DNA of 64,000 nucleotides. Source: Simmondsia chinensis. Its lineage: Eukaryota > Streptophyta > Magnoliopsida > Caryophyllales > Simmondsiaceae. Every line of letters starts with the position of its first letter. Positions within the stretch are counted from its first letter, which is position 1. The position numbers and the translations under genes were made by a program. Below the pieces are notes generated by a model, which was not told the DNA's origin, made no database searches, and saw nothing but the letters and a program-made list of their open reading frames with translations. Shown here piece after piece: positions 43,820 through 56,787 of the stretch. The stretch is taken from NCBI GenBank assembly GCA_018398585.1, contig JAGTTD010000005.1, forward strand, positions 35,280,750 through 35,344,749, written 5' to 3'.

Positions 43820-44700
43820 AGCCTAACCCTTAGTGAGCTCAATTATTTTATTGTGAAGTCAGCAATACAATACTGCTCGACATTCCTCTCACTAATGGCT
43901 CCCACTCTAAGGGTAAAGACATGCTTAGACGATGAACGTCAACTGGAACCAGCTCGCCACTTTGAAAGATTAGCATATAATCTCTAGTCCTTACGTACTA
44001 GAGAAAACGACCTGAGTTAGACTGACACTTGCTCAGCATAGTAGACATTATGTCTGTTTCGCAACATGGCATACCTGAGGCTTCCCACTACCAAAGCATA
44101 TGGAATATTTCTCAATTGCTCCTCCTCTTGAGGTGTCTTAAAACACTGCTCTAAAGAGAAAAATGGACTCCATGTCTGAAAGATAAAAAACATTTCTTAG
44201 AGTCCTCCATGTAATGTCTTGACAACATTTTGTTAATATAAGTGGTTAGAGAAAGACCCAACATCCTACTCTTATGACCTCGCAAAAGCTCAATCCTAAG
44301 AGTAGAGCTGGCTTCTCCTATGTCTTTCATATTGAGCTATCATTACAACCAAGTCTTTACAGCTAATGACACCCCCGCATCATTCCTAATGAGTAGTATA
44401 TTGTTGACATATAATACCAAGAAATTCACTACTTTTTCTTAATGTCGTTTGTACACGCATGATTTGTTCAACCAATTGCTCAAAACTATAAGACTTAATT
44501 GCTTCATTGTGGCTAAAAGGATCAGATTCACTGCCACGGTCAACCACTAAGGCTCCCCCTATGAATTTTTCAGGTGTCCTGACAATCCTCCCACAACACT
44601 TAAGCTCTCGTGTACCTGAAACATTCTCGTTCCTATTAGTAGTGCATCTAATGCATCCACTATGTCTTGAGTTGTGTCTAGCTGTTCAGAATTAGTGTCA
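43820..44700 (-). pseudogene. Copia RT/RNase H remnants
   Basis: Minus-strand frames with stops show LVLYVNNILLIRND near 44390-44420 (the YVDD box altered to YVNN), PYALVVGSLRYAML near 44070-44105, and weaker downstream blocks. 44507-44700 holds linker-like sequence. No intact frame. Confidence 0.65.
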
Positions 44701-45083
44701 TTTTCTTTAATACTATTTTGTTTTTACTTTTGTAGCTTATTTGCAAAATCCTTCTCTAAGTGTTTTGCATTTTATTTAAAAAAAACTTTTAAATCAAAAA
44801 CTGTAGAAAAGATCGTCCTTGTTCCTTTTATTTGCAATGCCATTCTGCTGGGTGAACCCAGAGCAGAAAGCTGAGATCTTATCTCATTTGCAGTTAGGAA
44901 AATCAAAACTCACCCGAAAAATATCCACCACCTCAATCTAATCGAAGTGACTTAATTTGTTTACATAATAGCTTTTAAAATTCAACTTTCTACTCTTTGA
45001 ATTTCTCCAAAAACGTCCGACTTATGTTTCATCAAGTAAACATATCCATACCTTGAGTAATCATCAATAAATGTTATTAAATA

Positions 45084-45422
45084 CTAATACCCACCTCTTA
45101 TCTGAACATGTATTGGTACACATACATTTATGTGAACCATTTCAAGCAAGCCACCAACCCTATTGCCTTTACTCTTAAAGACAGACTTGGTCATCTTTAT
45201 TTCTATGCAGGATTTGCAAACTGGTAATGACCTCAAGTCCAAAACCTCTATCAGTCCATCTTTTACCAATCTTTGGATCCTGTTCGAATTAATGTGACCT
45301 AAACGCTGGTGCCTTGTGTAGGCATTATCATTTTCAGGTTGTTTTCTTTTAAAAGATTGAACAAGTGAACTTCTGTTAGATTTATTTAAACAATTACTAG
45401 AGTTTTGATAAGGAAATAACAT
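45084..45422 (-). pseudogene. Copia GAG-pre-integrase domain
   Basis: 112 codons open: RHQRLGHINSNRIQRLVKDG and the CKSCIEIKM zinc-binding pair, then GLLEMVHINVCVPIHV, where an integrase normally has the HTDVCGP-type start; the first catalytic Asp is changed here to Asn. Flanking sequence is not open. Confidence 0.85.
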
Positions 45423-45839
45423 GAATAAATAATTTATTCATGCACATGTGCAAATAAACAATTTATTTCTCGTATTAAAATTTTCATCATCAAAATTAAT
45501 AGAATAGCAATTATCCATTAAACGAAATATAGAAATCAAATTACTGTATAGCAAATGTTTAAATAATCAATCCTTCAAAACAAAACTCTATCACTAAAGT
45601 CTAAGCTAACATCTCCTACACTTAAGATCACTATTATTGTACTGTCCTTGACCATCAAGTACAACACCCATCGTGTATCCTTTACCCTAGTCTGAGCTCC
45701 TGTAACATATTACAGACTTGGTCAGTTGAACTTGAGCCCACCCACTAGGAAACTAGTGGACTCTCAACTGTGCATGACGCAACTAAGTGAGATATCAACA
45801 TACCTTCACCAGATAGCTAAACAGTCTTTGTAGGAAGAG

Positions 45840-45935
45840 TAGCTATGTACTTAGTGTAGTTTCTTTTCCAATGGCCTAGTTTTCTTACAAAAGAAACACT
45901 TTTCTTTTGCTGACATGTTTATGGACTTGGTTGCT
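45840..45935 (-). pseudogene. Copia gag zinc knuckle remnant
   Basis: The minus strand reads KCFFCKKT and, after a one-base shift, the H-W-K-R part of a CX2CX4HX4C knuckle. It lies upstream of the pre-integrase block in element sense, as expected. Confidence 0.6.
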
Positions 45936-46029
45936 ACAATAGCAACCTTACCCTTTCTTTTTTTTTTAGTAGATCCCTTGTGAATAATAACCAAGTCTTG
46001 CTTATTTTTCAAGGCAAAGTAATTTGGTT

Positions 46030-48019
46030 TAGTGAGTACATTATGTATTCAAAATCAGGCAAAGTTCGCCAGCCCCATACATATAAAATACTGTAAATGC
46101 ATACATTTGTGTAAATGTCTAACAAGAGTCATGTATAATGCAGTGATATATATTCGTACAATTTAGCATACACAATAAGTCAGATATCCGCCAAACTGTA
46201 CTATCATGCATACAACAATGACCCAAACACACCACTCCTTACTCCCCTACAGCGGGGTCGCACAAAGCTAGTTCGGGCGAGAACTATTCTTAATTAACCT
46301 GTTTCGTATAACTTTTACTAAGCATGATAAACTCTACCACTTTTCCTTAGTCTCTAACATGACACAACAGAGCTCCTTGGGGAGACTAATGCATCACGCT
46401 AGTCAAGTGTAAACCATTACCTAAACCTCCATACAAATACACGACATACTCCACGGCAGCGTGGCCGCATCGCTTCTTTGCACTTTGGTTTATCACAACA
46501 GAAGTCTAACCCTGTAATATGCAAACCGATATCTTCCGCAGGGAGGTCTATTGATCTACTATACTGCTAGACTAGTAATGGAGACCGTGAGGTTACAACG
46601 ATTGAAACCTTACTCCCATTTAATTTTTATAACCAATGATTTTTAATTAACTTGCATTTACAACCTGGATTATTTCATAATTCCCTTTAGAATCTCATTA
46701 TAAAATTAACCAATATTAATTAATTAATTTATTCAAAATATTATCGTTTTAAAGCACGGATTATCTCATAATCATACCTTAGAATCTCATTCTGAATTTA
46801 TTCAATAAAATTAATTAATTAATTTTAATTAAAATAATACTAACATCTAATTTAGATTATCACATAATCTACTTTTAAAAATCTAATTCCAAAATTAAAC
46901 TAAAAATAATTTTGTTTAAAATCAATAGCAATTTCGTGCTTAGACTATCCCATAGTCTATTTTTAAAATAAACAACAATAACAACAATAAGCCCAGTGCC
47001 TCCAAGAGCTCCTGCACAAGTATTTTTAGAATCTTATTCTAATATTAAACAAGCTTAGACTATCCAATAGTCTAGTTTAAAATTTTGTTCTAAAATTTAA
47101 TTAATAAAATTTAACTTTTATTTTAAAGATAAAGTTAACTTAGATTATCATATAGTCTGTTTCATAATTTTATTCTAAAATAATTTAAAATAACTTTTAT
47201 TTAAAATAATACTGATTCACAACGTAGATTATCTTATAATCTAATTTAAAATCTTAATCTAATAAATAAAATAATTAATTAATAATTATTATATAAATTA
47301 GTAAATAAAATTAAAAAAATTTAATTGCTGACGCTGATGTCAGCATGACGTCAGCTCGACGTGTGCTGACGTCAGCAACTGACGCGTCAAATTTTTTTAA
47401 TTAAAATATTTAATTTTAATATAAATTGAATCTAATCTCATTAGATCAATTTTATTCGATTTTGTATAAAATAATTGAATCTAATCTCATTAAACAAATT
47501 TTATCCATTATTGTTAAAAATATTTGAATTTAATCTTATTAGATCAATTTTGTCCAATTTCGTAAATCATGACTGAGAACATACAATCTCATTATACGAA
47601 TGACATAATTGCAAATTTATGGGTTGTTCCGATTTAACGATTTAGACAATTTAAATCATTACTATAAACAATCTAGTTAACTATTAAATCTTTTAACTGA
47701 TTTAAATAATTTAAATCGATACTTTAAATAACCTTGTTAACTATTAACTCTTTTAACCGATTTAAACAATTTAAATCATTACATTAAAATATTCTAATTA
47801 ACAATTAACTACTTTAATGATTTAAATAATTTAAATCACTAATTCAAATAATTATATGAATTAACTGTTAATTATTTATTGATTTAAACAATTTAAATCG
47901 AACCGTCAAATTAAACTAACTTTCCTTCTTAATAAAATCTCTAATTATTAAATCGATAATTTATTTATTTCGATCTCATTATACCTATTTATGTATATTA
48001 TGAATGTAGTCAGAGGCTA
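46030..48019. other. AT-rich stretch inside decayed copia, no gene seen
   Basis: Expected to hold gag and leader of the minus-strand copia, but none is recognisable. 46970-47025 contains an (AAC)n run plus cccagtgcctccaagagctc, another RTE/SINE 3'-end fragment. Around 47340-47390 is a short GC-rich cluster of 'gacgtcagc' motifs. A tandem repeat occupies 47634-47910. Confidence 0.5.
47634..47910. repeat. Tandem repeat, about 61-bp unit, just over four copies
   Basis: Each unit carries gatttaaacaatttaaatc-like sequence (itself nearly palindromic) followed by a 'ttaactattaa(c/a)tctttt' block. Units diverge at several bases. Confidence 0.75.
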
Positions 48020-48031
48020 GCTCTGATACCA
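48020..48031 (-). other. Primer-binding site of decayed copia
   Basis: The minus strand reads TGGTATCAGAGC, the tRNA-iMet site. The LTR boundary is a few bases to the right (about 48037). Confidence 0.85.
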
Positions 48032-48036
48032 ATTAT

Positions 48037-48803
48037 TGGGAAAAGATATAAATTTTGTTGGAAAATAAACTCTGATGCCGACTATTAGGTTCACAGTTCT
48101 CAACTATGGTCACAACAATAGGCATTTATTAGAGCACTTAGAGTAAGAGACTCTCCTCCCTACCTAAGCCCCCGGTCAGAGAGTCACACTTTGTGACACC
48201 TTATGTGTGAGAGTTCCCGGGAATAGGTTTATCCCTATAGACCCTTTTCTCTAATACCGGTTGTCAGGATGAATTTCAAAATTCTCTCCAAAGTTCACGC
48301 AGCGATAATTCTAAACCTGAGTTGATTTAAAATTCCTAATTTTAAATCTACTGACTTAAATTCATAAATTTAAATCAACAGATCTAAATTCTTAATTTAG
48401 ATCTATAGGCCTTTTACTCTAATAATTCAAAACAATATATAAACTTAAATAGGCATAATAACAAATACTATAAATAAATAAAAAAGCGAAAAGAATAAGG
48501 AAAGAAGAACATACCTGGAATTGCTCCAATAATAAAGAATACCAAGAAAATCGAGACCCCGCGGTCTTTCACACAATGACCTCAAACTGCGAGGAGGATG
48601 GGCTCAGAAAAATATTAAACTAAGAAAGAAAAATTTTAACGAATATTTTTCTCTCCAATTAGGTCTCTGAACCAATTTTCAGAAACCCAAAATAATTTAT
48701 TTCGATTGAATGCCAAACCTTTGGAATAGGTACCTCTATTTATAGTAATATACCAGCCAGTTTTAAAACAAAACGCATCGTTTCATTTAAAAAACAACAT
48801 AAA
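48037..48803 (-). repeat. 5' LTR, R/U5 part, of decayed copia
   Basis: On the minus strand the LTR ends ...ttttccca before the primer site. A tactataaatagagg TATA-like box at about 48735 marks the promoter side. The LTR is then interrupted by the chromovirus fragment and seems to resume at 50450. Confidence 0.6.
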
Positions 48804-50157
48804 GTGCAGCCTTTACTGGATGAAGTCCGTGAGTCTTGGGTGCTTGACCCATCTATGCAGAAGCTAATTCATGAATTGCAATGTGATCCTAAATCTCATC
48901 CCACACTTGTATGGTGCAGTGGTGAGCTGTGCAAATTTGGCCGATTGGTCGTGGGACCGAATGTGACACTTCGTCGTCGTATTTTCGAGCTCTATCATTC
49001 ATCGGTCGTTGGAGGCCACTCGGGTGTTGATGTTACCTTTCGGAAGCTAAGTAGTTTTTTCTATTGGAAGGGTATGCGTAGAGATGTTCACCAATTCATC
49101 TCCGAGTGCACTGCGTGTCAACATTGCAAGGCTGATAACGCTCCTTACCCGGGGTTACTTCAGCCACTACCGATCCTGGTTACCGTTTGGAGCTCTATTT
49201 CGATGGATTTTATCGATGGGCTCCCTCGGTCTCATGGTCACGATTCCCTATTCGTGGTGGTTGATCGCTTGAGCAAATATGCTCACTTTGTGACACTTAC
49301 GCATCCTTATTCAGTGGAGACTGTGGCTCGAGTATTTCTGGATTCTGTTTTTTGTTTACATGGTTTACTGCGAGATATTGTGTCCGACCGAGATTCTATT
49401 TTCCTTAGCCTTTTTTGGAAGGAATTGTTTCGCGTCTTAGGCGTTGACTTGAATATGTCCTCGGGGTACCACCCCCAAACAGACGGGCAAACTGAGGTTG
49501 TAAATCGCAGTCTCGAGACATATTTGAGATGCTTTTGCTATGATATGCCTTCTTCTTGGTCCACGTACGTTCCGATGGCTGAATGGTGGTACAACACGTC
49601 CTTAAATTTCACTATCCAGCCAACCCCATATGAGATCTTGTATGGGCAACCGTCCCCCGTCCACATTCCGTATATTCCGGGTGAAACCGAGGTTCAAGCG
49701 GTGGACCGCACCCTTGTAGTTCGGGAGGAGGCAATCCAATTACTCAAGCATCACCTTTCTCGAGCCCAAGTTCGGATGAAGCATCTTGCTGACACACATC
49801 GCTCGGAGCGCCAATTTGCCGTGGATGATTGGGTGTTTCTGAAATTACAGCCTTATCGTTAGTCTTCGATTCAACGTCGCTTAAATCACAAGCTGGTTGC
49901 CAAGTATTTCGGTCCATACCATGTGATAGCACTTGTGAAGACTTGTGGGCACGGTCTCGGATGGGCACCCGAGCATTCTTCCTCACTTATCGGGTCAACC
50001 ATGGACTCCTGAGGTAGTTTTAGACCGTCGACTGGTGAAACTTAAGAATCAAGCTGTTACTCAATTTCTCGTCAAATGGATGGATCATGGCATTGAAGAT
50101 GCCACTTGGGAGGATTGCTATGAGTTTCATCTTTGTTATCCCACTTTCCTTCCTTGA
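48804..50157 (+). pseudogene. Ty3/gypsy chromovirus integrase-chromodomain fragment
   Basis: 352 codons open from 48804 to the TAG at 49860. The HHCC zinc domain (HSSVVGGHSG...CTACQHCK), integrase core (SMDFIDGLP, SDRDSIF, HPQTDGQTEVVNRSLE giving D-D-E) and C-terminal region follow. After the stop, homology continues with frame breaks (IQRRLNHKLVAKYFGPYHV). It ends in a chromodomain at 50007-50157 (VLDRRL, FLVKWMDHGIEDATWED, TGA). RT, RNase H, protease and gag are absent, so the copy is 5'-truncated. Family knowledge: the chromodomain guides integration to heterochromatin. Confidence 0.92.
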
Positions 50158-50175
50158 GGACAAGGAAGCTCTCGT

Positions 50176-50176
<1 letters not shown>

Positions 50177-50222
<46 letters not shown>
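50177..50222. repeat. Poly-G run of 46 bases
   Basis: An uninterrupted G tract at the place of the chromovirus polypurine tract, just before the LTR-like sequence. The length is unusual and may be inflated by sequencing or assembly. Confidence 0.95.
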
Positions 50223-50229
50223 CGCGTAA

Positions 50230-50449
50230 TGATGTGTAGCATCTTATCGATATAGTATAATAAAGCGATGTATTCAGATTGAGTGTGATTGTTTTGTATA
50301 AATAGGGCCTTGAGCTCTCATTTGTGGGTAATGCAAAAAAAATCTTCTTCCCAGATCTTTCTCTCATCTCCCTCTTCTAACTCTCCCCTCATCTCACCCT
50401 AACTCATATTTCTTCCCCTAATTAGATTACGGTTTAGTTGATTATAACA
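50230..50449 (+). repeat. Candidate 3' LTR of chromovirus fragment
   Basis: 220 bp from tgatgtgtagc to gattataaca. It has a gtataaatagg TATA-like box near 50297 and a CT-rich leader after it. No 5' LTR remains for comparison. Confidence 0.5.
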
Positions 50450-51592
50450 CCGCGCCCTTTTACCTGCTCAAAACACGTGCCACGTGGCACATTTCTATTA
50501 GTCGGCGTCCGAACGTGCGGATCACCCCCGGGTAGCCGCAGTGTGCGACACGTGTCGCGTACTGATTGGCTGCCAGAGAAGTACGCCAATCGCCACTGTT
50601 TTAAAAGCAATTTTAATTTTTTTTTTGTTTTGCTTTGTTTTTCACATATAAAAATTCATCTTATGAATTTTAATTTCGTCAAATTATTTTATTTTATAAT
50701 TTTTAATTTTATTTATCTCATGAATAATGTTTGGCAAAATTAACTTTACTCATCTTATGGATAAATAATTCATCTCATAAATACTTTAATATTTTTCTGA
50801 TAGCAATAAATACAAAGGCTTGCGCAAGGACCTCAGGGACAATTTAAATCTAGCTCTAAATGGGTTAAATTAATCATCTCATGAAATAATTTAATTATCA
50901 TTTAATGAGACTTAATTCCACTAAATAAATCTCACTGCACTCCATGCTTAAATTCTTTATTCGATATTTCCCTAATAGACTGTATTGATGACAACAACTC
51001 CTTCACTAGATATGTATGACAAGGATAAATATAACCACTACCATTATCGTTCTCACAGCTTCTCCATTAGTTACCGACTCGCCCTTCACTGAATAATTCA
51101 TTTATACTTGAACATATTCATAGTATAAATTCCAAATGTCGAACACTTGAAATACTTTGGCCAAAGATTCGGAACTATTCAAATATTTGCGAATCAACTA
51201 AGGGAACATTTGTATCTCATAAGAGACTATAGATTCCCTATTGAATATCTGATCCTTGTCACACTTCACGCCACTATGGGATTTCAGTCATGTATTTAGA
51301 CTTTACTTATAGTACACCAAAGCAACTAACGCTCTATGCACAAGTTCAGAATACCCGTAGAATTTAGATTCGTCGTCCAAACAGCACAATATGAATCACT
51401 CATCTCTGATAGTAGTTTAGAAATAAGTAATCCACATGGTCCAACTCAGTATGCCAATCTTACTAAACACACTAACTTAACACTTTTGAATCTCCATCCT
51501 CATGACCAAGACAAGTCATCTAAAGTGTCACGTTATAGTCTTAACATACAAGTGGTCCAAACTTGTCATCGATTACGAGTCATCTAAACACT
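50450..51592 (-). repeat. 5' LTR, U3 part, of decayed copia
   Basis: Its far end (51435-51590) matches the 3' LTR remnant. A ccacgtg/cacgtgg G-box pair lies at 50474-50488. It is truncated where the right arm begins at about 51596. No gene. Confidence 0.6.
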
Positions 51593-54500
51593 TTTTAGGA
51601 TTTGGGGGTGTTTTGAACCAAAACGGAAAGTGTTTTTAAACAAAAAAAAGTTGTTTGTCCACTTTTAAGCAAGCAAAAAATAATACTTCTTTGAAATAGA
51701 AGTAGAAATAAAAATTAAAAATTTTTACACCTATTGTAAGCACTTTTTATGAAAGTGCTTCTAGAAAAAGTTCTGAAATAAAAGTTCTTTCACGACTTAA
51801 CCAAACACGTCCCAGTATCTGTTTGGCCAAGCTTTTACGAAGAAGAAAGAGTGTTTTGAATTGAAATAGCTTCTTTTGAGTTTTCTAAGGTGTTTGGGAA
51901 AAATGCAAAAGCACTTCCAGATAAAAACATAGGTTGTTTTCCGTTTTCGAACAAAAGTAGGAAAGCATAAACAAGAACATTAAAATAATTTACAATGAGA
52001 ACATTCACTTACAATTTGAAAATTTTAATCACAAAAAAAGCAATTTTTTCATAATATGGCCAAACAGGCTCTTGAAACAACAATGATAACAGGCATGAAA
52101 TAGCCAGAGACACACCTCCCTTGGGGTGAAAAATCTTAGACCTTGATTTTCCAATGAAGATGCTTTACCCTTCACCCCCGAGCTCGACTGCGTAAGTAAG
52201 AAACCATTGGAATTCCAAGTGAGAGATGAAGAGAGAGAGATAGATAAAACCATCAGAATTCCCGGTGACCAAGATGAAGAGAGCGAGAAAGAAGATAGGG
52301 GGGAAGGAGCTCGAAAACATTACAAAATTTCGGGGACTGATAAATATATTACACAAATCCTTAAGGTAATTGTAGCAACATATCAACCCGAGATGTCAAA
52401 TATGGGTAGAGAGTTTAAAGAATAACATACCGTGAGAGCATGTAGCACATTTACTTCTATTTCATGGATTTATTTATTTATTATTTTTTTTTTACAAAAA
52501 AATCACCTTTAAAAGTAGTTATTTTTCACTTAATACCATAATTTTTCAATTCTTTACAAAATTACATTCAAAAATTCAAATATCTTCAATCAACTACCCA
52601 CACTAATGTTGTTTGTATTCCGTTTGGGTCGTTGTTCCATGTAGGTTTGCAACCTCAACATTGCCAATTACCTAAAATAGGTGACTGGTAATGTGACTAA
52701 TTTTGTCACCGCATAAAATACGAAGGACAACTGTAAATAAAACAAGACAAAAGGAAAGCTTATAAACATAAAAGTAAATAATTCGATAGAAGACATACTT
52801 GGATAGTCGCCAGAAGCGAACCGGTGCCCTTCACATAGCGATAGTAGCTTTTTGTGAAACAACAGCAGTGCTTTGAATCGGGATACACAATGTCTGTAAC
52901 CATTAAGGATTATTTCACAAAGGAAACAGAGTTTATGGGGACAACACACGATCACAGCCATCAAGACCTTGAGCAAACCAAGTAGTTGCTTGGGGACTCC
53001 ATTTTCTTAACGACTCCTTTTGAAAATTAATTATATTATGAGTTTACTACATATCATCATTTACAATTCAAGAAATAATAACTTCTTTATAGTTCATTAT
53101 AAACCTATATGTACATATATAATATAGGAAAATTATCACTTAAGCACCCTGAAATTTAACCATTTATCACCTAGGTACCATGACGTTTCAAAATATGCAA
53201 TAGATTACCTTGAGGTTAAAGTTTGAGCACTTAGGTACCTGGAAGTCTTAAAATTTTATCAATCAAGTACCCTTATGACGAAATTCAATAGATTGTTGCT
53301 AGAAAATGCTAAAATGGAACATGATTCCAACAATATTAAGTATCTTCATTAGAATTTAATGATTTTTAGCTAAAGAATGATGACATGACACATGATTTCA
53401 GCAATATATAAGTAATCAACATCAAAATCCAATGAAAATTTTATCGTCATTCGATGAGTTTTTGCTAACAAGATTGACATGGCTTGTATATTATCATCAT
53501 TATGTACTACCTTAGTATTTTCAGCATAAAATTGGTGTAATTTTTACAAAAAACATCAAATTCCGACATAGAATACCATGTAATAAAATATTAGAACCAC
53601 AGGGTGCTGCAATGTATATATTCCAATATCAGAATACGTAGATAATAAATGGTTAAACCTCAGATACCTAAGTGATAATTTTCCTATAATATAAATGACC
53701 AACATATTAACTGATATTATTATATGAAGTGGTTATAAAAAAAGAGCCCATTAATCGAACCTTACTTTGGGCCACTATAAATGTAACAAAATAAGAGGAC
53801 TTACCCATTGCACTTCCCCACTTCTCAATCAAGCTTAGCGGAACCAAATCCTCATCAAGAGACCCTCCATCAGATCGCACTGTCTTACCATATAGTTCCA
53901 AAGATTCATTTGCAGAATTGACTGTTGTTAGTGAAAATTTAAAGCACTTAAATTCCAGAAATCTCTCAATTGGATCGCAAGATTGAAACATTTTGTTCCA
54001 TGTTTCCTCTGATTTATCAGGTGTGCTGTTCATTGAGACAACATTACTTAATGGCGTTGGTGTATAAAGCAGCTGATGATTGTATTTGGAGTTTAGAAAG
54101 GAAAAAGGTCTTTTATTTGCCTACAGCAATAGACAAGTAAATTATTCTATGTAAATCCTTAAAACACAACAATCATTATTTTTTTGATCGAAAAAATAAA
54201 TAATACTAAGACAGAAAGAATTAAAAAAGAGCTAAAAGGACAGGGTATCTTCAAATAACAAACATGCAACATTACAAAATCATGAACTAGTAATATAAAG
54301 CCCTTCATTCCACCTGCAAACCAACTAAGGTTATGTTAGCAAGGCCACCTGAGCTCTTTGTCCAATGAGATCCTAAAAAGACCAACCTCTCCCATAAGAA
54401 ACTCTTAGGTGTATGCTATTTTTAAAAAAACCTAGCATTCTTTTTCAGTCAGATACACTAAAGGATCATAATCTTGGCCGCCATAGATAATAACATTAAA

Positions 54501-55664
54501 ACGTCTTTCCTCTTTCTTACACCATTTGACCAAGCATAAAGTATGCCGACCCTTACCAGACCCTAGGGGAAACAAATGCATCGTGTTGCCAAATCCATGT
54601 TTGCCAACATAGCAAACATGTAAAATAGTTGAATTTGCTTTAAAATGATAAATTGTGTCGGATTCATGTCAAAATCAAGCGGGTCGTATCGTGCATGGGT
54701 TTCCCTCTTTTTGCTCCCCTTCGTTTTAGATTCTCAAAAATCATACTATTTATAATAAAAGGTCATTAACCCCTTACTTCGCAATAGGGTAAAGAGGGGT
54801 AAAAGGTAATGGTGGATAAACTTTTATCCAAGTTTGGCAATTTTTTTGAGGGGTAACGGGAGTATGGGGGTTAAAACGTAGGTAAAATTTAAAAGATTTT
54901 GGACAAGTTTGTCCTTACTTTAACCGCAACTCTCTTTACTCTCACCCCCTTGACCCAATTTCCAAACAAAGGTAACCCATTTACTCTCCTTACCCCTTTT
55001 TATTAAACAAACCCAAAAAATGAGTACGATAACCCCTTAGCTTTCCTCTCTTTACCTTTCTTTTACCCTCCCCCTCTTTATCCCTCTCTACCCTCCTTTA
55101 CCAAGTCGCCAAAGGGAGCCTATAACCATGGTAGGTTGGCAAATAAACAAACATTTTAATGTTTCTTTTTGAAATGCAAGTATGACTCTACCTTCAAGTG
55201 GCGTAAGGGACTGCACAAAGCACCACAAAAACACAATATAGGCTATATCCAAATATCATTCAACCAATAAATCAGCCAAGGATTGGTGGGCGCCGCTAAG
55301 TGCATGATTTTATTTGTAATCAAGACTTTTCGACTTTGAATGAAAAGTCCCAGGGGTTTTCTATAATTTACTTTCATTAACTAAAACATATTATACACAT
55401 TAAAAACCATAAGACAAAGATAAAGTAAAAAAAAAATTGTATAACAAGTTATTCAAATTCTTGCAAATACAAGTTTTAAAAGCAACTTTTGTCCCTCAAA
55501 AGCCCAATGTGGTCGAAGTGACCTATTATGTAACGTGATACCATGCTTCTGTGACACCATTACGCAAACTACGTTTTGTACGAAAGAATGCCGTGGCCGA
55601 CACCGCCAAACTTAGCCACAACGAGTGAATGTATGCATAAGTGAGTGAGAGAAATAAAATACCA

Positions 55665-55690
55665 GGGTCGGGGGGGGGGGGGGGGTGATG
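55665..55690. other. Deletion junction with G run in right arm
   Basis: Sequence matching left 8966 joins sequence matching left 8177 through a filler made of a G run of about 17 and tgatgtacgcaacaacaac. The filler resembles an RTE/SINE 3' end (tagatgtacgca, caacaac), suggesting an insertion accompanied the 0.8-kb loss. Confidence 0.7.
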
Positions 55691-56386
55691 TACGCAACAA
55701 CAACTAAGCCCCAAAACGACTAAACCAAATAAAATAATGCTAAAATCACCAGGCTACGCAGACCATGACCAATCTCTAGGTTGTACACATGGCTCATTCA
55801 TAAGTTTCCATACGTGCAACAGGCTAAGTTGGAGCACAAAGATCCAGTGAGTGGCCCCAAGGAGTCATGTACACCTAATGCTAGGATTTTTATAAGATGT
55901 CATGTCCAAGTGCCTTACCACTTATTAGCCAACCCCATGGGGCTTTTAGATAATTCTTTGTCAAAAAAACCATCACTCCAGAAAAGATGTAAGATTATAG
56001 ACAGGTCACCTTGCCTTGTGTAAGGTTGGCATGGAGGAGAAAGAAACCAGGCATGAGCTTGATATTTGTAAAGATCTATGGCTGTCAAGCTCTGAATATT
56101 ACCATGTGTGAGAAAAATAAGCGGCAGTTTGTCATTTCAGATATGAAGGGAGTCAATTTACAGGGAATAAATATTCACCAAACAAGATGCAGTCGAGGAA
56201 TTCTTTTTCACTCACATTCCAACGGCAACCAACAAGTATCAATAGGAAACTAGAAATAGCTAGGCATTCTTTTTTAAAAAGGCCAAATTTGGTACTAGGA
56301 ACCCTTCATAGGTAAACCATCCATGGGTTGACTTCGACGAAGCAACCTTTACCCTTGCTTGGTTGGGTATGGTTACACAAAACCAA

Positions 56387-56590
56387 GGTTGTCAAAATCG
56401 GGATTCTACATAGAATCGACGAGGGGTCAGGAGAATCAAAATCGTAGAATCAAATCGAGAATCGTAAGATTCTACTTTCTGTGTAAGTAAATTATTTATA
56501 TTGACAAAATTAGCATAAAAATTTTCAAATATATGATAAAGAACATCAAAAAGACTACAAGGTAATAGTTTTACAATATATACCACCTCC
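56387..56590. mobile_element. hAT-like element fragment, right arm only
   Basis: Starts caaggttgtcaaaatcgg and matches, inverted, the right end of the element at 20651-21976 (about 21775-21976). The other terminus is missing. The left arm has different sequence at this point (7325-7500). Confidence 0.65.
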
Positions 56591-56787
56591 TTAGCCACAC
56601 TTCCCCTCTCCTTTTTCCCCCATTCTCTCCCTTACTTTCACACCATCATAGCAATAACCAAATCCACAAGCAGCCAAATATAGGAGCCAATAGATTTTGA
56701 AAGTGACACCATGGACATCGACACCCATAATTTTGGCAAGATCGTACTGTTGATATCCAGATATGGCACAAATTTGAGTGATCATCA

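Larger units (their letters stand above)
43344..51592 (-). mobile_element. Decayed Ty1/copia retrotransposon with long LTRs, minus strand
   Basis: Order on the minus strand: 5' LTR (51592 to about 48037, interrupted at 48804-50449), primer-binding site at 48020-48031, an AT-rich stretch, zinc knuckle, GAG-pre-integrase, RT/RNase H remnants, polypurine tract at 43744-43762 and 3' LTR remnant (43743 to 43344). About 155 bp (43344-43498 and 51435-51590) is shared directly by the two LTR remnants. The outer end of each LTR is missing; on the right it is cut exactly at the right arm of the inverted duplication. Confidence 0.75.

Noticed and set aside
50020..50367. 115-codon minus-strand frame with a proline run
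   Set aside because: Created by the poly-G tract read on the other strand, opposite the chromodomain and LTR.
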